Assembly: GCA_900753975.1 (NCBI GenBank)
Contig: CAAEBC010000066.1
Coordinates: forward strand, 1-53,674
Reading direction: 5' to 3'
DNA: 53,674 nt
DNA from: Clostridia bacterium
GTDB taxonomy: Bacteria > Bacillota > Clostridia > TANB77 > UBA1234
Shown here: in pieces, positions 34,828 to 43,521 of the stretch
Layout of the letters: each line of letters opens with the position of its first letter
Position numbering within the stretch: the stretch's first letter is position 1
Program-made: the position numbers and the translations under genes
The notes under the pieces: generated by a model
What the model was told of the DNA's origin: nothing
What the model saw: only the letters and a program-made list of their open reading frames with translations
Database searches by the model: none

Positions 34828-37002
34828 CTATTCAATGTCCATTCCTTGTACTCTAAATTCTGCTCTAACAATACTACCTTGTTCAACACTAGTTCCAGCC
34901 GCAGGAGACTGATATGACACAACACCGCTACCAGAAATTTTAATGTTTAATTTTTTATCTAATAGAGTTTTTGTCGCTTCTACTATATTCATACCAACTA
35001 TATTTGGTACTGTTGTATTAAATCTTGTATCATTTCCCTCTAGATATAATTTTACTAAAGATTTTTCCACAAGTGTCTCTCCTGCAATTGGATATTGGCT
35101 TTCTACAATTGCATTTGAATCAGATGTATCTACATCAAATTTAAGTCCTGCATTTGTAAGAATTCTAGTTGCTTCGCCTACTGTTCTCTTTGTAACATCT
35201 GGAACAGTTACTTTTACAGTAGTATCTTTTCCATCTGTATAATCTTTTTTTATATCTAAATGTTCTAATGTCTTTTCCATAATATTGGCTACAACTGGAG
35301 CTGCAACCATACTACCGCCATGCCCGTTTGGGCCTTTTGGATTTACTACGTTAACAATTACAGCAACTTGTGGATCATCTGCAGGCGCTATACCAACAAA
35401 TGATGCAATATAGGTTCTATTCGTTCCTCTTCCTTGCTCTGCTGTACTAGTTTTACCTGCAATATAATATCCTTTTACTTGACCATTTCTACCAGTACCA
35501 TTTGATACTACGCTTTTCATCATATCCATTACAGCATTTGATGTTTCTTTTGAAAATACTTGTTTAACAGCAACTGGCTCGTTTTTTTGTACAACTTCAC
35601 CGTCTCTATTTGTTATTTCCTTAACAATTCTTGGTTGCATCATTACACCACCATTTGCTATTGTACACATAACTGTAAGCATATTAAGCTGAGTAAGTGT
35701 AAAACCTTGGCCAAATGCTGCAGAAGCTATTGTAGAGTCTGTAACATTTTTTATTGAGTGAATGCTTCCGTCAACTTCTCCTGGTAAATCTATTCCAACT
35801 TTTTGACTAACTTTTAAAGCATTTAAATAACTATAATACTTTTCTTTGCCTACTTTAAATGCAAGAGTCATCGCAACTGGATTACATGAATTCATAAGAC
35901 CTTCTCTTAAACTTTGGACACCATGTGGATTATAATATCTCCAACATTTGATATCCCAACCTTCTATATGTAATTTACCAGTACATACAAAATCTTTACT
36001 ATCAATATTTTTTACTACTCCTTCTTCTATGCCAATAGCTGCAGTTACTGTTTTAAAAACAGAACCCGGCTCATAAACATCTGTAACTACACGATTTTTC
36101 CATATCGTATTTAATGCTGTTGTTCTTTCTACTGCTGTCATGCTCTCCCATTTATCTTCATAACCTACCGGAACTGCAAAAGGAGTATTTGGATCATAAT
36201 CTGGCGATACTGCCATCGCCAAAACATCACCATTTTTAGGATTCATAACCACGCAAGATGCATAATCAACGGGAGCATTATCTACTACTGCTTGATCTAA
36301 GAAAGTTTCAACATAATATTGAATATTTGAATCAATCGTTAAACCTAAATTTAAGCCATCTTCTGGTGGAATATATTTTTCGTCTGTTAATGGTAATTCT
36401 GCACCAGTTGCATCTGTACCTACAACTAATTTTCCAGCCACACCTTTTAATAAGCTTTCGTACTTTAGCTCTAGTCCTTCTAGTCCTTGATTATCAGTAC
36501 CACAGAAACCTAAAACGTGTGCTAGCAGTGCACCTTTTGGATAGTTCCTTTTTGTATCTTCATAAATATTTACACCTTTAATGTTTTCAGCATTAATCCA
36601 TTCTCTTACTTTAGAAGTTACATCTTGATCTAGCTTTTTCGCAATCGTTTCATCTGCAGTGTTCTTTTTAGTCTTTGCCAAAATTGTTTCGTAATCTAAA
36701 TTTAAAATTTCAGCAAGACCCTTGGCTGTCTTTTCTTTCTCTTTTATATTCTTAGGAGTTATACTTATTGTTTCGACTGTGACACTCTCTGCTAAAACAG
36801 TACCGTTTGTATCATATATTTTTCCTCTACTTGGGCTTATAGTTCTATTTTTTGTTTGTTGTGTATATGCAGCACTTTTAAGTTCTGGCCCTTTTATAAT
36901 TTGCCAATAAAACATTCTTCCAAAAAGTGCAACAAGCGCAATCATAAAAAAGCAAAGTAACCACAAAACACGTTCTTTACTTTTATTTGTATTTTTTATC
37001 AC
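34828..37002 (-). CDS. Class B penicillin-binding protein with PASTA domains (SpoVD-like)
   Basis: This is a 724-residue transpeptidase. It has one N-terminal membrane helix (about 12-32), a PBP dimerisation domain, a transpeptidase domain with SVFK (314-317) and SCN (372-374), and two PASTA domains (about 590-655 and 660-720). The third active-site motif reads KTS (517-519) instead of the usual KTG. The start is a GTG 6-7 nt after GTAGGAGGT. Place in the mra cluster and PASTA tails fit SpoVD or PBP2x; which one cannot be told from sequence. It cross-links peptidoglycan with the SEDS partner encoded downstream. Confidence 0.92.
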   Translation of the reverse strand: MIKNTNKSKERVLWLLCFFMIALVALFGRMFYWQIIKGPELKSAAYTQQTKNRTISPSRGKIYDTNGTVLAESVTVETISITPKNIKEKEKTAKGLAEILNLDYETILAKTKKNTADETIAKKLDQDVTSKVREWINAENIKGVNIYEDTKRNYPKGALLAHVLGFCGTDNQGLEGLELKYESLLKGVAGKLVVGTDATGAELPLTDEKYIPPEDGLNLGLTIDSNIQYYVETFLDQAVVDNAPVDYASCVVMNPKNGDVLAMAVSPDYDPNTPFAVPVGYEDKWESMTAVERTTALNTIWKNRVVTDVYEPGSVFKTVTAAIGIEEGVVKNIDSKDFVCTGKLHIEGWDIKCWRYYNPHGVQSLREGLMNSCNPVAMTLAFKVGKEKYYSYLNALKVSQKVGIDLPGEVDGSIHSIKNVTDSTIASAAFGQGFTLTQLNMLTVMCTIANGGVMMQPRIVKEITNRDGEVVQKNEPVAVKQVFSKETSNAVMDMMKSVVSNGTGRNGQVKGYYIAGKTSTAEQGRGTNRTYIASFVGIAPADDPQVAVIVNVVNPKGPNGHGGSMVAAPVVANIMEKTLEHLDIKKDYTDGKDTTVKVTVPDVTKRTVGEATRILTNAGLKFDVDTSDSNAIVESQYPIAGETLVEKSLVKLYLEGNDTRFNTTVPNIVGMNIVEATKTLLDKKLNIKISGSGVVSYQSPAAGTSVEQGSIVRAEFRVQGMDIE

Positions 37003-37061
37003 AGTCTACACCTCCTACTTTTACTATATACTATATTCGCTATAAATCAAGTTATGATAAT

Positions 37062-37102
37062 AAAAATGAGAGATAAGATACATAAATACTACTCATCTCT
37101 CA
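37062..37102 (-). terminator. Hairpin between ftsL and spoVD
   Basis: On the minus strand TGAGAGAT pairs with ATCTCTCA across a 20-nt partly paired loop and is followed by TTTTTATTA. It is a probable terminator or attenuator inside the division cluster. Confidence 0.6.
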
Positions 37103-37121
37103 CAAAAAGCTAAATTAAAAT

Positions 37122-37805
37122 CTAATCAATAAGATTTCTTAAATCATTAAAAAGTCTGCTTAAAAAACTACTATCTTCTTCTTCATCTATTATTATCGGA
37201 GTAGAAATTTTATCACGTTTTTCGTATGCAATTCTAACAATTTGACTTTCATTTGGTTTTTGCATTCCTAATTGATACTTGGCATATTTTTCTATATACC
37301 CCAAATCTGTTTTGCTTTCAATATTAGCATTTAACTGTTGATTTAGTGCCTTAGCAGAAGCCAAATCTTTTTCTAGAGCATTTACTTCGTTAAACTTTTC
37401 GTTAATCTCCGTATATCTCATACAAATTAAAAATAAGAAAGCAACAATAACTGTTCCAAGTAGAATTCCTTTCTTAGTTGCTATAACTTTTGCCTTAGCT
37501 TTTGCTTTTGGCCTAGTAAGTTTCATTTCTTTTGGTTTTTCTACATTTATTTTCTTTTTAGTCGCAATTGGAATATCTATGTTTACGTGTTCTTTCTTTC
37601 TTACATTACTAGTTGCTTTTCTTTGAGTAGTGTTTTGAGAAGTAACACTTCTGACCATATTTCTTGTTGATTCTGGTGTACGAGAAACTTTTCTTTGTGC
37701 ACTCATATTTGAAGAAACAGAAACAGACCTAGCATTTTTTGCTACGCCTTTTTGTGACCTATCACGATATTCGTCATAATCATACGCATATTTAACAGCC
37801 GGCAC
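37122..37805 (-). CDS. ftsL: FtsL-like division protein
   Basis: This is a bitopic membrane protein of 227 residues. A long basic, disordered N-terminal cytoplasmic region (about 1-110) is followed by one transmembrane helix (GILLGTVIVAFLFLICM), a short coiled coil and a tail with YIEKYAKYQLGMQKPNE, the FtsL/DivIC-type ending. It is longer than most FtsL because of the N-terminal extension. The assignment rests on topology and position between rsmH and the PBP. The start is GTG after AAAGGAGA. Confidence 0.78.
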   Translation of the reverse strand: MPAVKYAYDYDEYRDRSQKGVAKNARSVSVSSNMSAQRKVSRTPESTRNMVRSVTSQNTTQRKATSNVRKKEHVNIDIPIATKKKINVEKPKEMKLTRPKAKAKAKVIATKKGILLGTVIVAFLFLICMRYTEINEKFNEVNALEKDLASAKALNQQLNANIESKTDLGYIEKYAKYQLGMQKPNESQIVRIAYEKRDKISTPIIIDEEEDSSFLSRLFNDLRNLID

Positions 37806-37883
37806 AATCGTTTCTCCTTTCGATAAACTTTCATAAAAATAAAAGTTTATAAATCAATTTAATAGGTTTAACGTGCTTTTATC

Positions 37884-38810
37884 TTATGGCAAATGCTTTT
37901 CAAAAACTCTAAGCTTTGCACTTTTAGATCTTGGATTTCTTTCTTGTTCCTCTTCACTTGGAACAATAGGCTTTTTCGTAATTATTTTGCCATACGATTT
38001 CATCCCACAAACACATTTTGGAAAATCCTTGGGGCATTTACAAACACCCTGCATTTCAACATAAACATTTTTAACAATCCTATCTTCTAAAGAATGGAAA
38101 GTTATAATACAAATTCTGCCTCCATCATTTAGTATATCTATTCCTGAAGTAATGGCTTTTTCAAGTTCTTTAAGCTCGCCATTCACTTCAATACGAAGCG
38201 CTTGAAAAATCCTTTTAAGTGAGTCTACTGTGTTTTTAGGAACAGCACTTCTTATAATATCTGCAAGTTCATAAGTTGTATTTATTACTCTTTCTTCTCT
38301 TTCTCTTGCAATTTTACTTGCAATTTTTTTTGAAAACTTTTCTTCACCATATTCAAAGAAAATTTTTTCTAAGTCTTGTATAGAGTATGAATTTACAATT
38401 TCTTTTGCAGTAAGTTCTTGTTCTTTATTCATTCTCATATCAAGCATTGCATCTTTAGTGTAACTAAAACCTCTAGTTGCTTCATCTATTTGATACGACG
38501 AAACACCCAAATCAAGAAGTATTCCATCGACTTTTTCTATACCTAAACTATTTACATGTTCTTTAATATCTTCATGTCTTCCCCATACATACTTTACATT
38601 TGAAAAATCTTTTAGTCTTTTTTGAGATGCAGCTAAAGCTTCTTCGTCTCTATCAATTCCTATAAGCAAACCTTTTCCAGAAAGCTTGCTAACAATCTTA
38701 AAAGAATGACCAGCACCACCAATAGTACCATCAACATATATTCCGTCAGGTTTTATATTCAGGTTTTCAATACATTCATTTAGCATTATCGGTTCATGCT
38801 TAAATTCCAT
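37884..38810 (-). CDS. rsmH: 16S rRNA (cytosine-1402-N4)-methyltransferase RsmH
   Basis: RsmH methylates C1402 of 16S rRNA at the ribosomal P site using S-adenosylmethionine. The protein is 308 residues, normal for the family, with PIMLNECIENL and the SAM-binding VDGTIGGAGHSFKI. GILLDLGVSSYQIDEATRGFS and CIITFHSLEDRIVK also match. It is second in the mra cluster, but 453 nt downstream of mraZ instead of directly behind it. Confidence 0.96.
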   Translation of the reverse strand: MEFKHEPIMLNECIENLNIKPDGIYVDGTIGGAGHSFKIVSKLSGKGLLIGIDRDEEALAASQKRLKDFSNVKYVWGRHEDIKEHVNSLGIEKVDGILLDLGVSSYQIDEATRGFSYTKDAMLDMRMNKEQELTAKEIVNSYSIQDLEKIFFEYGEEKFSKKIASKIAREREERVINTTYELADIIRSAVPKNTVDSLKRIFQALRIEVNGELKELEKAITSGIDILNDGGRICIITFHSLEDRIVKNVYVEMQGVCKCPKDFPKCVCGMKSYGKIITKKPIVPSEEEQERNPRSKSAKLRVFEKHLP

Positions 38811-39263
38811 AAAATTACTCCTTCTTGAATGTGCTCTTTATTTATAAGTACGATGTATTTTACTATATTAAAAATATGTTAAATTGCTATCTCAATTATA
38901 ATACTACGACTTTTACAAATAAAATAATTTGTATAATAGCATCATTACCATAAATTCGAAACACTTTTCTTACCTAAATTCAAAATTAAATTGCAGCCCA
39001 AAATGTTGTTTCGGGCTGCAATTAACATCAAGCAATAGATAAAATTATTACTTGATTTAAAACCCTTAATTCCGATAATCTAAAAACCGGATTTCTCTTT
39101 CGTAATCATCCTCTTTAATTTTTTCATATGTAAATTTTTAAATTAAGTTTTATCTTAATCTTTTTCTTTTGTAAATTTAAATTTTTATCATTTGTAATTT
39201 TTTGTTTTTCTTTTGTATTTTAAAATTTTCTTTTGTAAATATATTTAGTAAGTTAAAAACTTA
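38811..39263. other. Long mraZ-rsmH intergenic region
   Basis: I see no gene here. It holds a hairpin at 38991-39021 (TTGCAGCCC with GGGCTGCAA) and, at about 39125-39240, a very T-rich stretch (plus strand) with degenerate repeats of TTTTGTAAATTT. An AT-rich region near 38840-38940 probably contains the rsmH promoter. Confidence 0.6.
38991..39021 (-). terminator. Hairpin between mraZ and rsmH
   Basis: TTGCAGCCC pairs with GGGCTGCAA on a 13-nt loop, followed on the minus strand by TTTAATTTTG. It is the only GC-rich stem in the gap and probably ends the mraZ transcript. Confidence 0.6.
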
Positions 39264-39692
39264 TTAAATACCAAGCATAGTCATTTTTTCAGCAATATCA
39301 TCTGAATCTTGAGAAGCATTATATTCGTCCCATTTTGCTTTACTCCAAATCTCAATTCTAGAAGAAACACCGATAATAACCAATTCTTTTTCAAGTTCTG
39401 CATGAGCTCTTAAAGCAGGTGAAATTAAAATTCTTCCTTGCGAATCAAGCTCGCATTCAATCGCACTAGAGAAGAAAAATCTTGTAAAGTTTCTAGCATC
39501 TTTACCTGTTATTAAAGGTAGGGTCTTAATTTTTTCTTCGATGCCTTTCCATTCCTCTAAAGAATATCCATATAAACAACCGTCAAAACCTTTTGTAAGA
39601 ATAAATCTTTCACCAAGTTCAGATCTAAACTTAGCTGGAACTATTACTCTTCCTTTGGCATCAATAGTATGTGCATACTCTCCAATTAGCAT
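39264..39692 (-). CDS. mraZ: Transcriptional regulator MraZ
   Basis: MraZ is a 142-residue AbrB-like double-domain DNA-binding protein that regulates the division/cell-wall cluster, including its own promoter in other bacteria. It has the duplicated motif: AKGRVIVPAKFRSELG in the first half and SQGRILISPALRAHAEL in the second. The start is preceded by AAGGAGG. A terminator-like hairpin separates it from rsmH. Confidence 0.95.
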   Translation of the reverse strand: MLIGEYAHTIDAKGRVIVPAKFRSELGERFILTKGFDGCLYGYSLEEWKGIEEKIKTLPLITGKDARNFTRFFFSSAIECELDSQGRILISPALRAHAELEKELVIIGVSSRIEIWSKAKWDEYNASQDSDDIAEKMTMLGI

Positions 39693-39756
39693 CCTAAGCC
39701 CCTCCTTTCACTCCACTTTACACCACTTTCCTCCACTTACAACTCAATTGTAATAT

Positions 39757-39782
39757 AAAAGACTTGCTAATGCAAGTCTTTT
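39757..39782 (-). terminator. Intrinsic terminator after the 783-aa coiled-coil gene
   Basis: AAAAGACTTGC pairs with GCAAGTCTTTT over 4 nt and is followed on the minus strand by ATATTAC. A second small stem, GCTAGAAT with ATTCTAGC, lies at about 39811-39840, closer to the stop codon. Confidence 0.75.
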
Positions 39783-39868
39783 AAGTAAATTTTTCAATTT
39801 TTTCCAAATGTTGCTAGAATAATCCAAAGAGATTCTAGCTTAAACTCTTCTAAATTTTGTTTTCGCTC

Positions 39869-42220
39869 TTATCTGCTTATTTCATCGTTCCTATGCATTG
39901 TATTTGGTGTTCTTAGTGGAACTATTGTGTTATCAGTTCTATGCCCTCCATTAACTATAAGTCTTTCATTTCTCACAAAGTGTACTGGAGCTTGTTGAGA
40001 TTGCGATTGACCCACATTTTTTCCTTGATTTCTTGGTTGAGAAATTCGTTTATTTCCACTTGATGTTATAGCTGGTTGATTAGCATTTTGTGCTAGAGCT
40101 GGTTGATTAGCATTTTGTGCTGGAGCTGGTTGATTAGCTCTTTGTGCTGGAGCTGGTTGATTAGCTCTTTGTGCTGGAGTGGGTTGATTAATACCTGGTG
40201 TTATAGCCGGTTGAGGTTGTGGTGAAGGATTAGCAGTTCCAACAGGTTGTACAAGTCTTGCCGTTCTAGATATTCTTAAGTTTTCTCTTATCTTTTCTGC
40301 AATCGGCATATCACTTTTTTCAATATCATTTTGTAAAGAACCATTTGCAAGTTGTCCATATGCAAATGCAGTTCTGTTAGCTTCAAGCCCTAATCCAAAT
40401 AAATCTTTTGACATTCCATGTAAACAAGCTTTTCCTGCTTCTTCAACATTATTTGCTGCTTCCAAAGCACACATTAATTTAATAGCTTTATATTTTTTTG
40501 CGACATTTCTCTTTGATTCTCCAATGAAATCTCTTAATATTTTATCTGGGCTTTCTAAAAACTTTTGATATGCCAGTCTCATTTCATAATCACGTTTTTC
40601 AGAATTATCCATCTTTTTATGATCATATCTATATTTTTCAACAATGCCTATTCTTTTTCCAAGTCTCTCTCTAGCAGTATTTCCAAACTTTTCTTGCAAC
40701 TCATATATTCTAGCTTTTATAGCATCATCAGAAAAGTCCATATCTGCCAAAGGCTCTTTTACATATTGTAATTTATCTCCAATTTGTACCGTATGATAGA
40801 AATCTGCTCCTACAACTTTAGCAGGTGGGAAAGCAAGGTATTGCATATCGCCACGACCTTTTTCAACTGGCTCACCTATAAAATTATTATCATTCAACGA
40901 ATTAATTCTTTCTTCTCTTTTTTTCTTATATGATTGTGCTTTTGCTTCCATTACCAAATCTCTTTTATCATCACTTGCCATATCAGCATAAAAATCTTTT
41001 ATCTTTTGTACTGCATCTTTTATTCTTCCCATAAAATCAGTAGTCTTTTGTAACTGCTTACCTTCTGGAACTGGTTGATTAGAAACCGACTGAGTTGGTT
41101 GCGAAACATATTGTCCATTAGAAACATTACTTTGCGCATTTGATAGTGGCTTCCATTCCTTTGGATTTTCACTCAATATTTGTGTTTCTTTATATCTTTC
41201 ATTCCAATAATCAAGATTGGCCGCAAGTCCTTTAAGCTCTTTTTCTATTTGCTCAATTCTACCAGCATTTGCTTTTGGATCTTTCATTAACTCTGCCAAT
41301 TCACTTTTTAGAACATCAATTTGCACTTTTAACAATTCGATTATCAATCTTATTCTTTCACGTTCTACATCTTTATCTTCAATTCCTAAGCCTAATTTTC
41401 CTTTTGCATCATCTTCTAACTCTTTATATAAATCTTTTGCTTTAGAATCTTTAAATTTTTTTATCTCTTCAAAAAAAGCTTTTTGTGCTTTTTTAATCTT
41501 TTCTGCATCTTCTTTACTTACATTTCCATTTTTATCTATCGCTTTTCTTTTCTCTCTTAACTCTTTTTCCGCACCATTTATGCCCGATTTAAGTTTCTTT
41601 AACTCTTCTATTTTAACTTTTTGTTCTCTTAATTTCTTTTCTTCCTCTTCTCTTGCTACATCTTTCTCATGTTTTCCTTGATTAGAAGTACCAGTATCTC
41701 TTGAATCTGAAATATCAGCACGGGCTTTTTCTTCTTCAGCAAACCTTTCTTGCAATTCTCTATAAGTATTGCAAAGCTGATTTAGCTCATCTATTTTAGT
41801 TGGAGCAGAAAACATATGTGCAACAGAATCCGAAAGATCATATCGTTTCGCTTGAGCTTCTAAGATTCTTTTTAATGTACTTTCGTCAGCCTGGGTTATG
41901 CTTTTTGATCCAGTAATCTCAAAAAGATACTTACGCATTTTTTGTATTTCGTCATTACTTAAATTGCTATTATCAGTACTATGCACCGCTATCATTTGTT
42001 GCATTTGATAGATTTTGGTCATATCTGTTGTTATTTCTGCCTGTAAATCAGTTATTCTCGCCAAGAGCCTTCCAGATTCATTTGCATAGTTTTCTAATGC
42101 ATCAACTCTTTTTTGCATCTCTGCCATCTTTTTTCTTTCATCATCAGATAGATTTCTTGATTTTTTTAATTCTTGAATTTCTCTTAAGATTCTGTCATAT
42201 TCTTCTTGATAAGTTTCCAT
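39869..42220 (-). CDS. Large coiled-coil protein of unknown function with Pro/Ala/Gln repeats
   Basis: I do not recognise this 783-residue protein. It has no signal peptide or membrane helix, so it is probably cytoplasmic. Residues 1-360 are dominated by charged coiled coil (for example EEEEKKLREQKVKIEELKKL). A mixed domain at about 390-640 contains FPPAKVVGADFYHTVQIGD. The tail has about four copies of a nine-residue repeat (ANQPAPAQR/N) and ends in a basic, glutamine-rich stretch. It has its own promoter and terminator and lies between a Spo0E-like gene and mraZ. A structural or scaffold role is only a guess. Confidence 0.8.
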   Translation of the reverse strand: METYQEEYDRILREIQELKKSRNLSDDERKKMAEMQKRVDALENYANESGRLLARITDLQAEITTDMTKIYQMQQMIAVHSTDNSNLSNDEIQKMRKYLFEITGSKSITQADESTLKRILEAQAKRYDLSDSVAHMFSAPTKIDELNQLCNTYRELQERFAEEEKARADISDSRDTGTSNQGKHEKDVAREEEEKKLREQKVKIEELKKLKSGINGAEKELREKRKAIDKNGNVSKEDAEKIKKAQKAFFEEIKKFKDSKAKDLYKELEDDAKGKLGLGIEDKDVERERIRLIIELLKVQIDVLKSELAELMKDPKANAGRIEQIEKELKGLAANLDYWNERYKETQILSENPKEWKPLSNAQSNVSNGQYVSQPTQSVSNQPVPEGKQLQKTTDFMGRIKDAVQKIKDFYADMASDDKRDLVMEAKAQSYKKKREERINSLNDNNFIGEPVEKGRGDMQYLAFPPAKVVGADFYHTVQIGDKLQYVKEPLADMDFSDDAIKARIYELQEKFGNTARERLGKRIGIVEKYRYDHKKMDNSEKRDYEMRLAYQKFLESPDKILRDFIGESKRNVAKKYKAIKLMCALEAANNVEEAGKACLHGMSKDLFGLGLEANRTAFAYGQLANGSLQNDIEKSDMPIAEKIRENLRISRTARLVQPVGTANPSPQPQPAITPGINQPTPAQRANQPAPAQRANQPAPAQNANQPALAQNANQPAITSSGNKRISQPRNQGKNVGQSQSQQAPVHFVRNERLIVNGGHRTDNTIVPLRTPNTMHRNDEISR
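40071..40190. repeat. 27-bp tandem repeat inside the coiled-coil gene
   Basis: Units starting GCTGGTTGATTAGC begin at 40071, 40098, 40125 and 40152, with a partial fifth at 40179. They are nearly identical at the DNA level, coding nine residues each (ANQPAPAQR type). The near identity points to recent expansion. Confidence 0.9.
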
Positions 42221-42360
42221 ATTAATCCCCCTTACAAATTTACTTTTAAAAAAGTAGTTTCCGTACTTGTAATTATAATGATTAATATTTAATGCTTAAA
42301 TAAACCTTTCATCTATATCTACTCCTTTATCTTTCGTATAAAACTCACAATCCTATATAT

Positions 42361-42389
42361 ATTTTAACATATATATTTACATAAATCAA
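42361..42389 (-). promoter_or_regulatory. Promoter of the 783-aa coiled-coil gene
   Basis: On the minus strand TTGATT (42384-42389), a 17-bp spacer and TAAAAT (42361-42366) lie about 140 bp upstream of the start. This implies an AT-rich leader in which I see no recognisable riboswitch. Confidence 0.6.
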
Positions 42390-42446
42390 AGTTTTTTTAC
42401 ATTTTTTGTAGATATTTTCTTAATTTCAAGAAGAATTTAAAATACA

Positions 42447-42487
42447 AGAAGGATAATACAAAGCGTTTTGCGCTGTATTATCCTTCT
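42447..42487 (-). terminator. Intrinsic terminator of the Spo0E-like gene
   Basis: AGAAGGATAATACA pairs with TGTATTATCCTTCT, enclosing further short pairing, followed on the minus strand by TGTATTTT. It overlaps the stop codon of the small gene. Confidence 0.75.
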
Positions 42488-42627
42488 TCTCTAAGTCTTT
42501 CACTATAATATTCAACAAGATACTCATCTAGAAGCTGACTAACCTTTTGAATTTCCTCAAAATCTGCATGTTCCATAATTAGCTTGTGTAGCCTCTCTCT
42601 TAAAACTTCAATCATTTCGCATCCCAT
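42478..42627 (-). CDS. Spo0E-like aspartyl-phosphate phosphatase
   Basis: This is a 49-residue protein with the Spo0E-family pattern: an amphipathic helix (IEVLRERLHKLI) and then the signature SQLLDEYLVEYY. Family members are small helical hairpins that dephosphorylate Spo0A or other response regulators and so hold back sporulation. I chose the ATG at 42627, 6 nt after GGGAGGG; an ATG at 42633 abuts that site. It is a complete small unit with its own promoter (42666-42695) and terminator. It is easily missed because of its length. Confidence 0.85.
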   Translation of the reverse strand: MGCEMIEVLRERLHKLIMEHADFEEIQKVSQLLDEYLVEYYSERLREEG

Positions 42628-42665
42628 AAACATCCCTCCCTATGTAATCTCTCTTTAATACTAAT

Positions 42666-42695
42666 ATTATAAGCATTAATTACATAAGTCGTCAA
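42666..42695 (-). promoter_or_regulatory. Promoter of the Spo0E-like gene
   Basis: On the minus strand TTGACG (42690-42695), an 18-bp spacer and a perfect TATAAT (42666-42671) lie 39 bp upstream of the start codon. Confidence 0.75.
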
Positions 42696-42699
42696 TATT

Positions 42700-43512
42700 T
42701 TATATTTTTTTATTTTCGACATTTTTCTCTTTTTTTCTTAGCGAATATATGTATATAGCTGAGAAAGTAATCGCTAATATTAAAGCTAAAATCTGCGAAA
42801 CTCTGCATGTTCCAAGCATCAAAGAGTCTGTTCTTATTCCCTCTACAAAAAACCTACCTATTCCATACAATATCATATATAGATAAAAAATTTGTCCCTT
42901 AAAGCATTCTTTTTTCTTTACCAAACTTAAAATTATAAAAATTGAAAGTGTTACTAAAGATTCATAAAGAAAAGTTGGATGAACGAAAATATACTCTCCT
43001 AGTTTTTCGTCAAATATTCCCATTCTAAAAAATGAGTTCGTGACTTCTCCAAAAGCCTCTCGGTTCACAAAATTCCCCCATCTTCCGATAGATTGTGCTA
43101 AAGCTAAATAAGGTGCACAAAAGTCACAAAGATTTAAAAAACTAACCTTCTTATATTTGCAAAAAATAACCGCTGTAATAAGTGCACCTATAATTCCACC
43201 ATATATCGCAATTCCGCCATGCCATATTTTTATAATCTCACTTAAGTTTTGTGAATAATAGTCCCATTTGAAAATCACATAATATATTCTTGCAGATATG
43301 ATGCCAACTATAATTGCCCAAACAAAAAAGCTAGTTATATCATCCCAACTAATTCCATATTTTTTCTTATCATGTTTTGCAAGTAACATAGCAAGTAACA
43401 TACCGCAAGTTATAATTATGCCATACCAATATATATCTTTTCCAAAGATATTAAAAGCTACATTGTTAATATCTAAACTTAACCCTAAACCAGGAAACAA
43501 TATTGGTTTCAT
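42700..43512 (-). CDS. lgt: Prolipoprotein diacylglyceryl transferase Lgt
   Basis: Lgt transfers diacylglycerol from phosphatidylglycerol to the lipobox cysteine of prolipoproteins. It is a polytopic membrane protein of 270 residues with the Lgt signature GRWGNFVNREAFGEVT and HGGIAIYGGIIGA. The start at ATG 43512 follows AGGTG; a GTG at 43521 is an alternative. It follows the M16 peptidase gene with almost no gap, so the two are probably in one operon. Confidence 0.95.
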   Translation of the reverse strand: MKPILFPGLGLSLDINNVAFNIFGKDIYWYGIIITCGMLLAMLLAKHDKKKYGISWDDITSFFVWAIIVGIISARIYYVIFKWDYYSQNLSEIIKIWHGGIAIYGGIIGALITAVIFCKYKKVSFLNLCDFCAPYLALAQSIGRWGNFVNREAFGEVTNSFFRMGIFDEKLGEYIFVHPTFLYESLVTLSIFIILSLVKKKECFKGQIFYLYMILYGIGRFFVEGIRTDSLMLGTCRVSQILALILAITFSAIYIYSLRKKEKNVENKKI

Positions 43513-43521
43513 ATTTTTCAC

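Noticed and set aside
41217..41681. Plus-strand serine/phenylalanine-rich reading frame
   Set aside because: It is antisense to the lysine/glutamate-rich coiled-coil gene and is explained by that composition.
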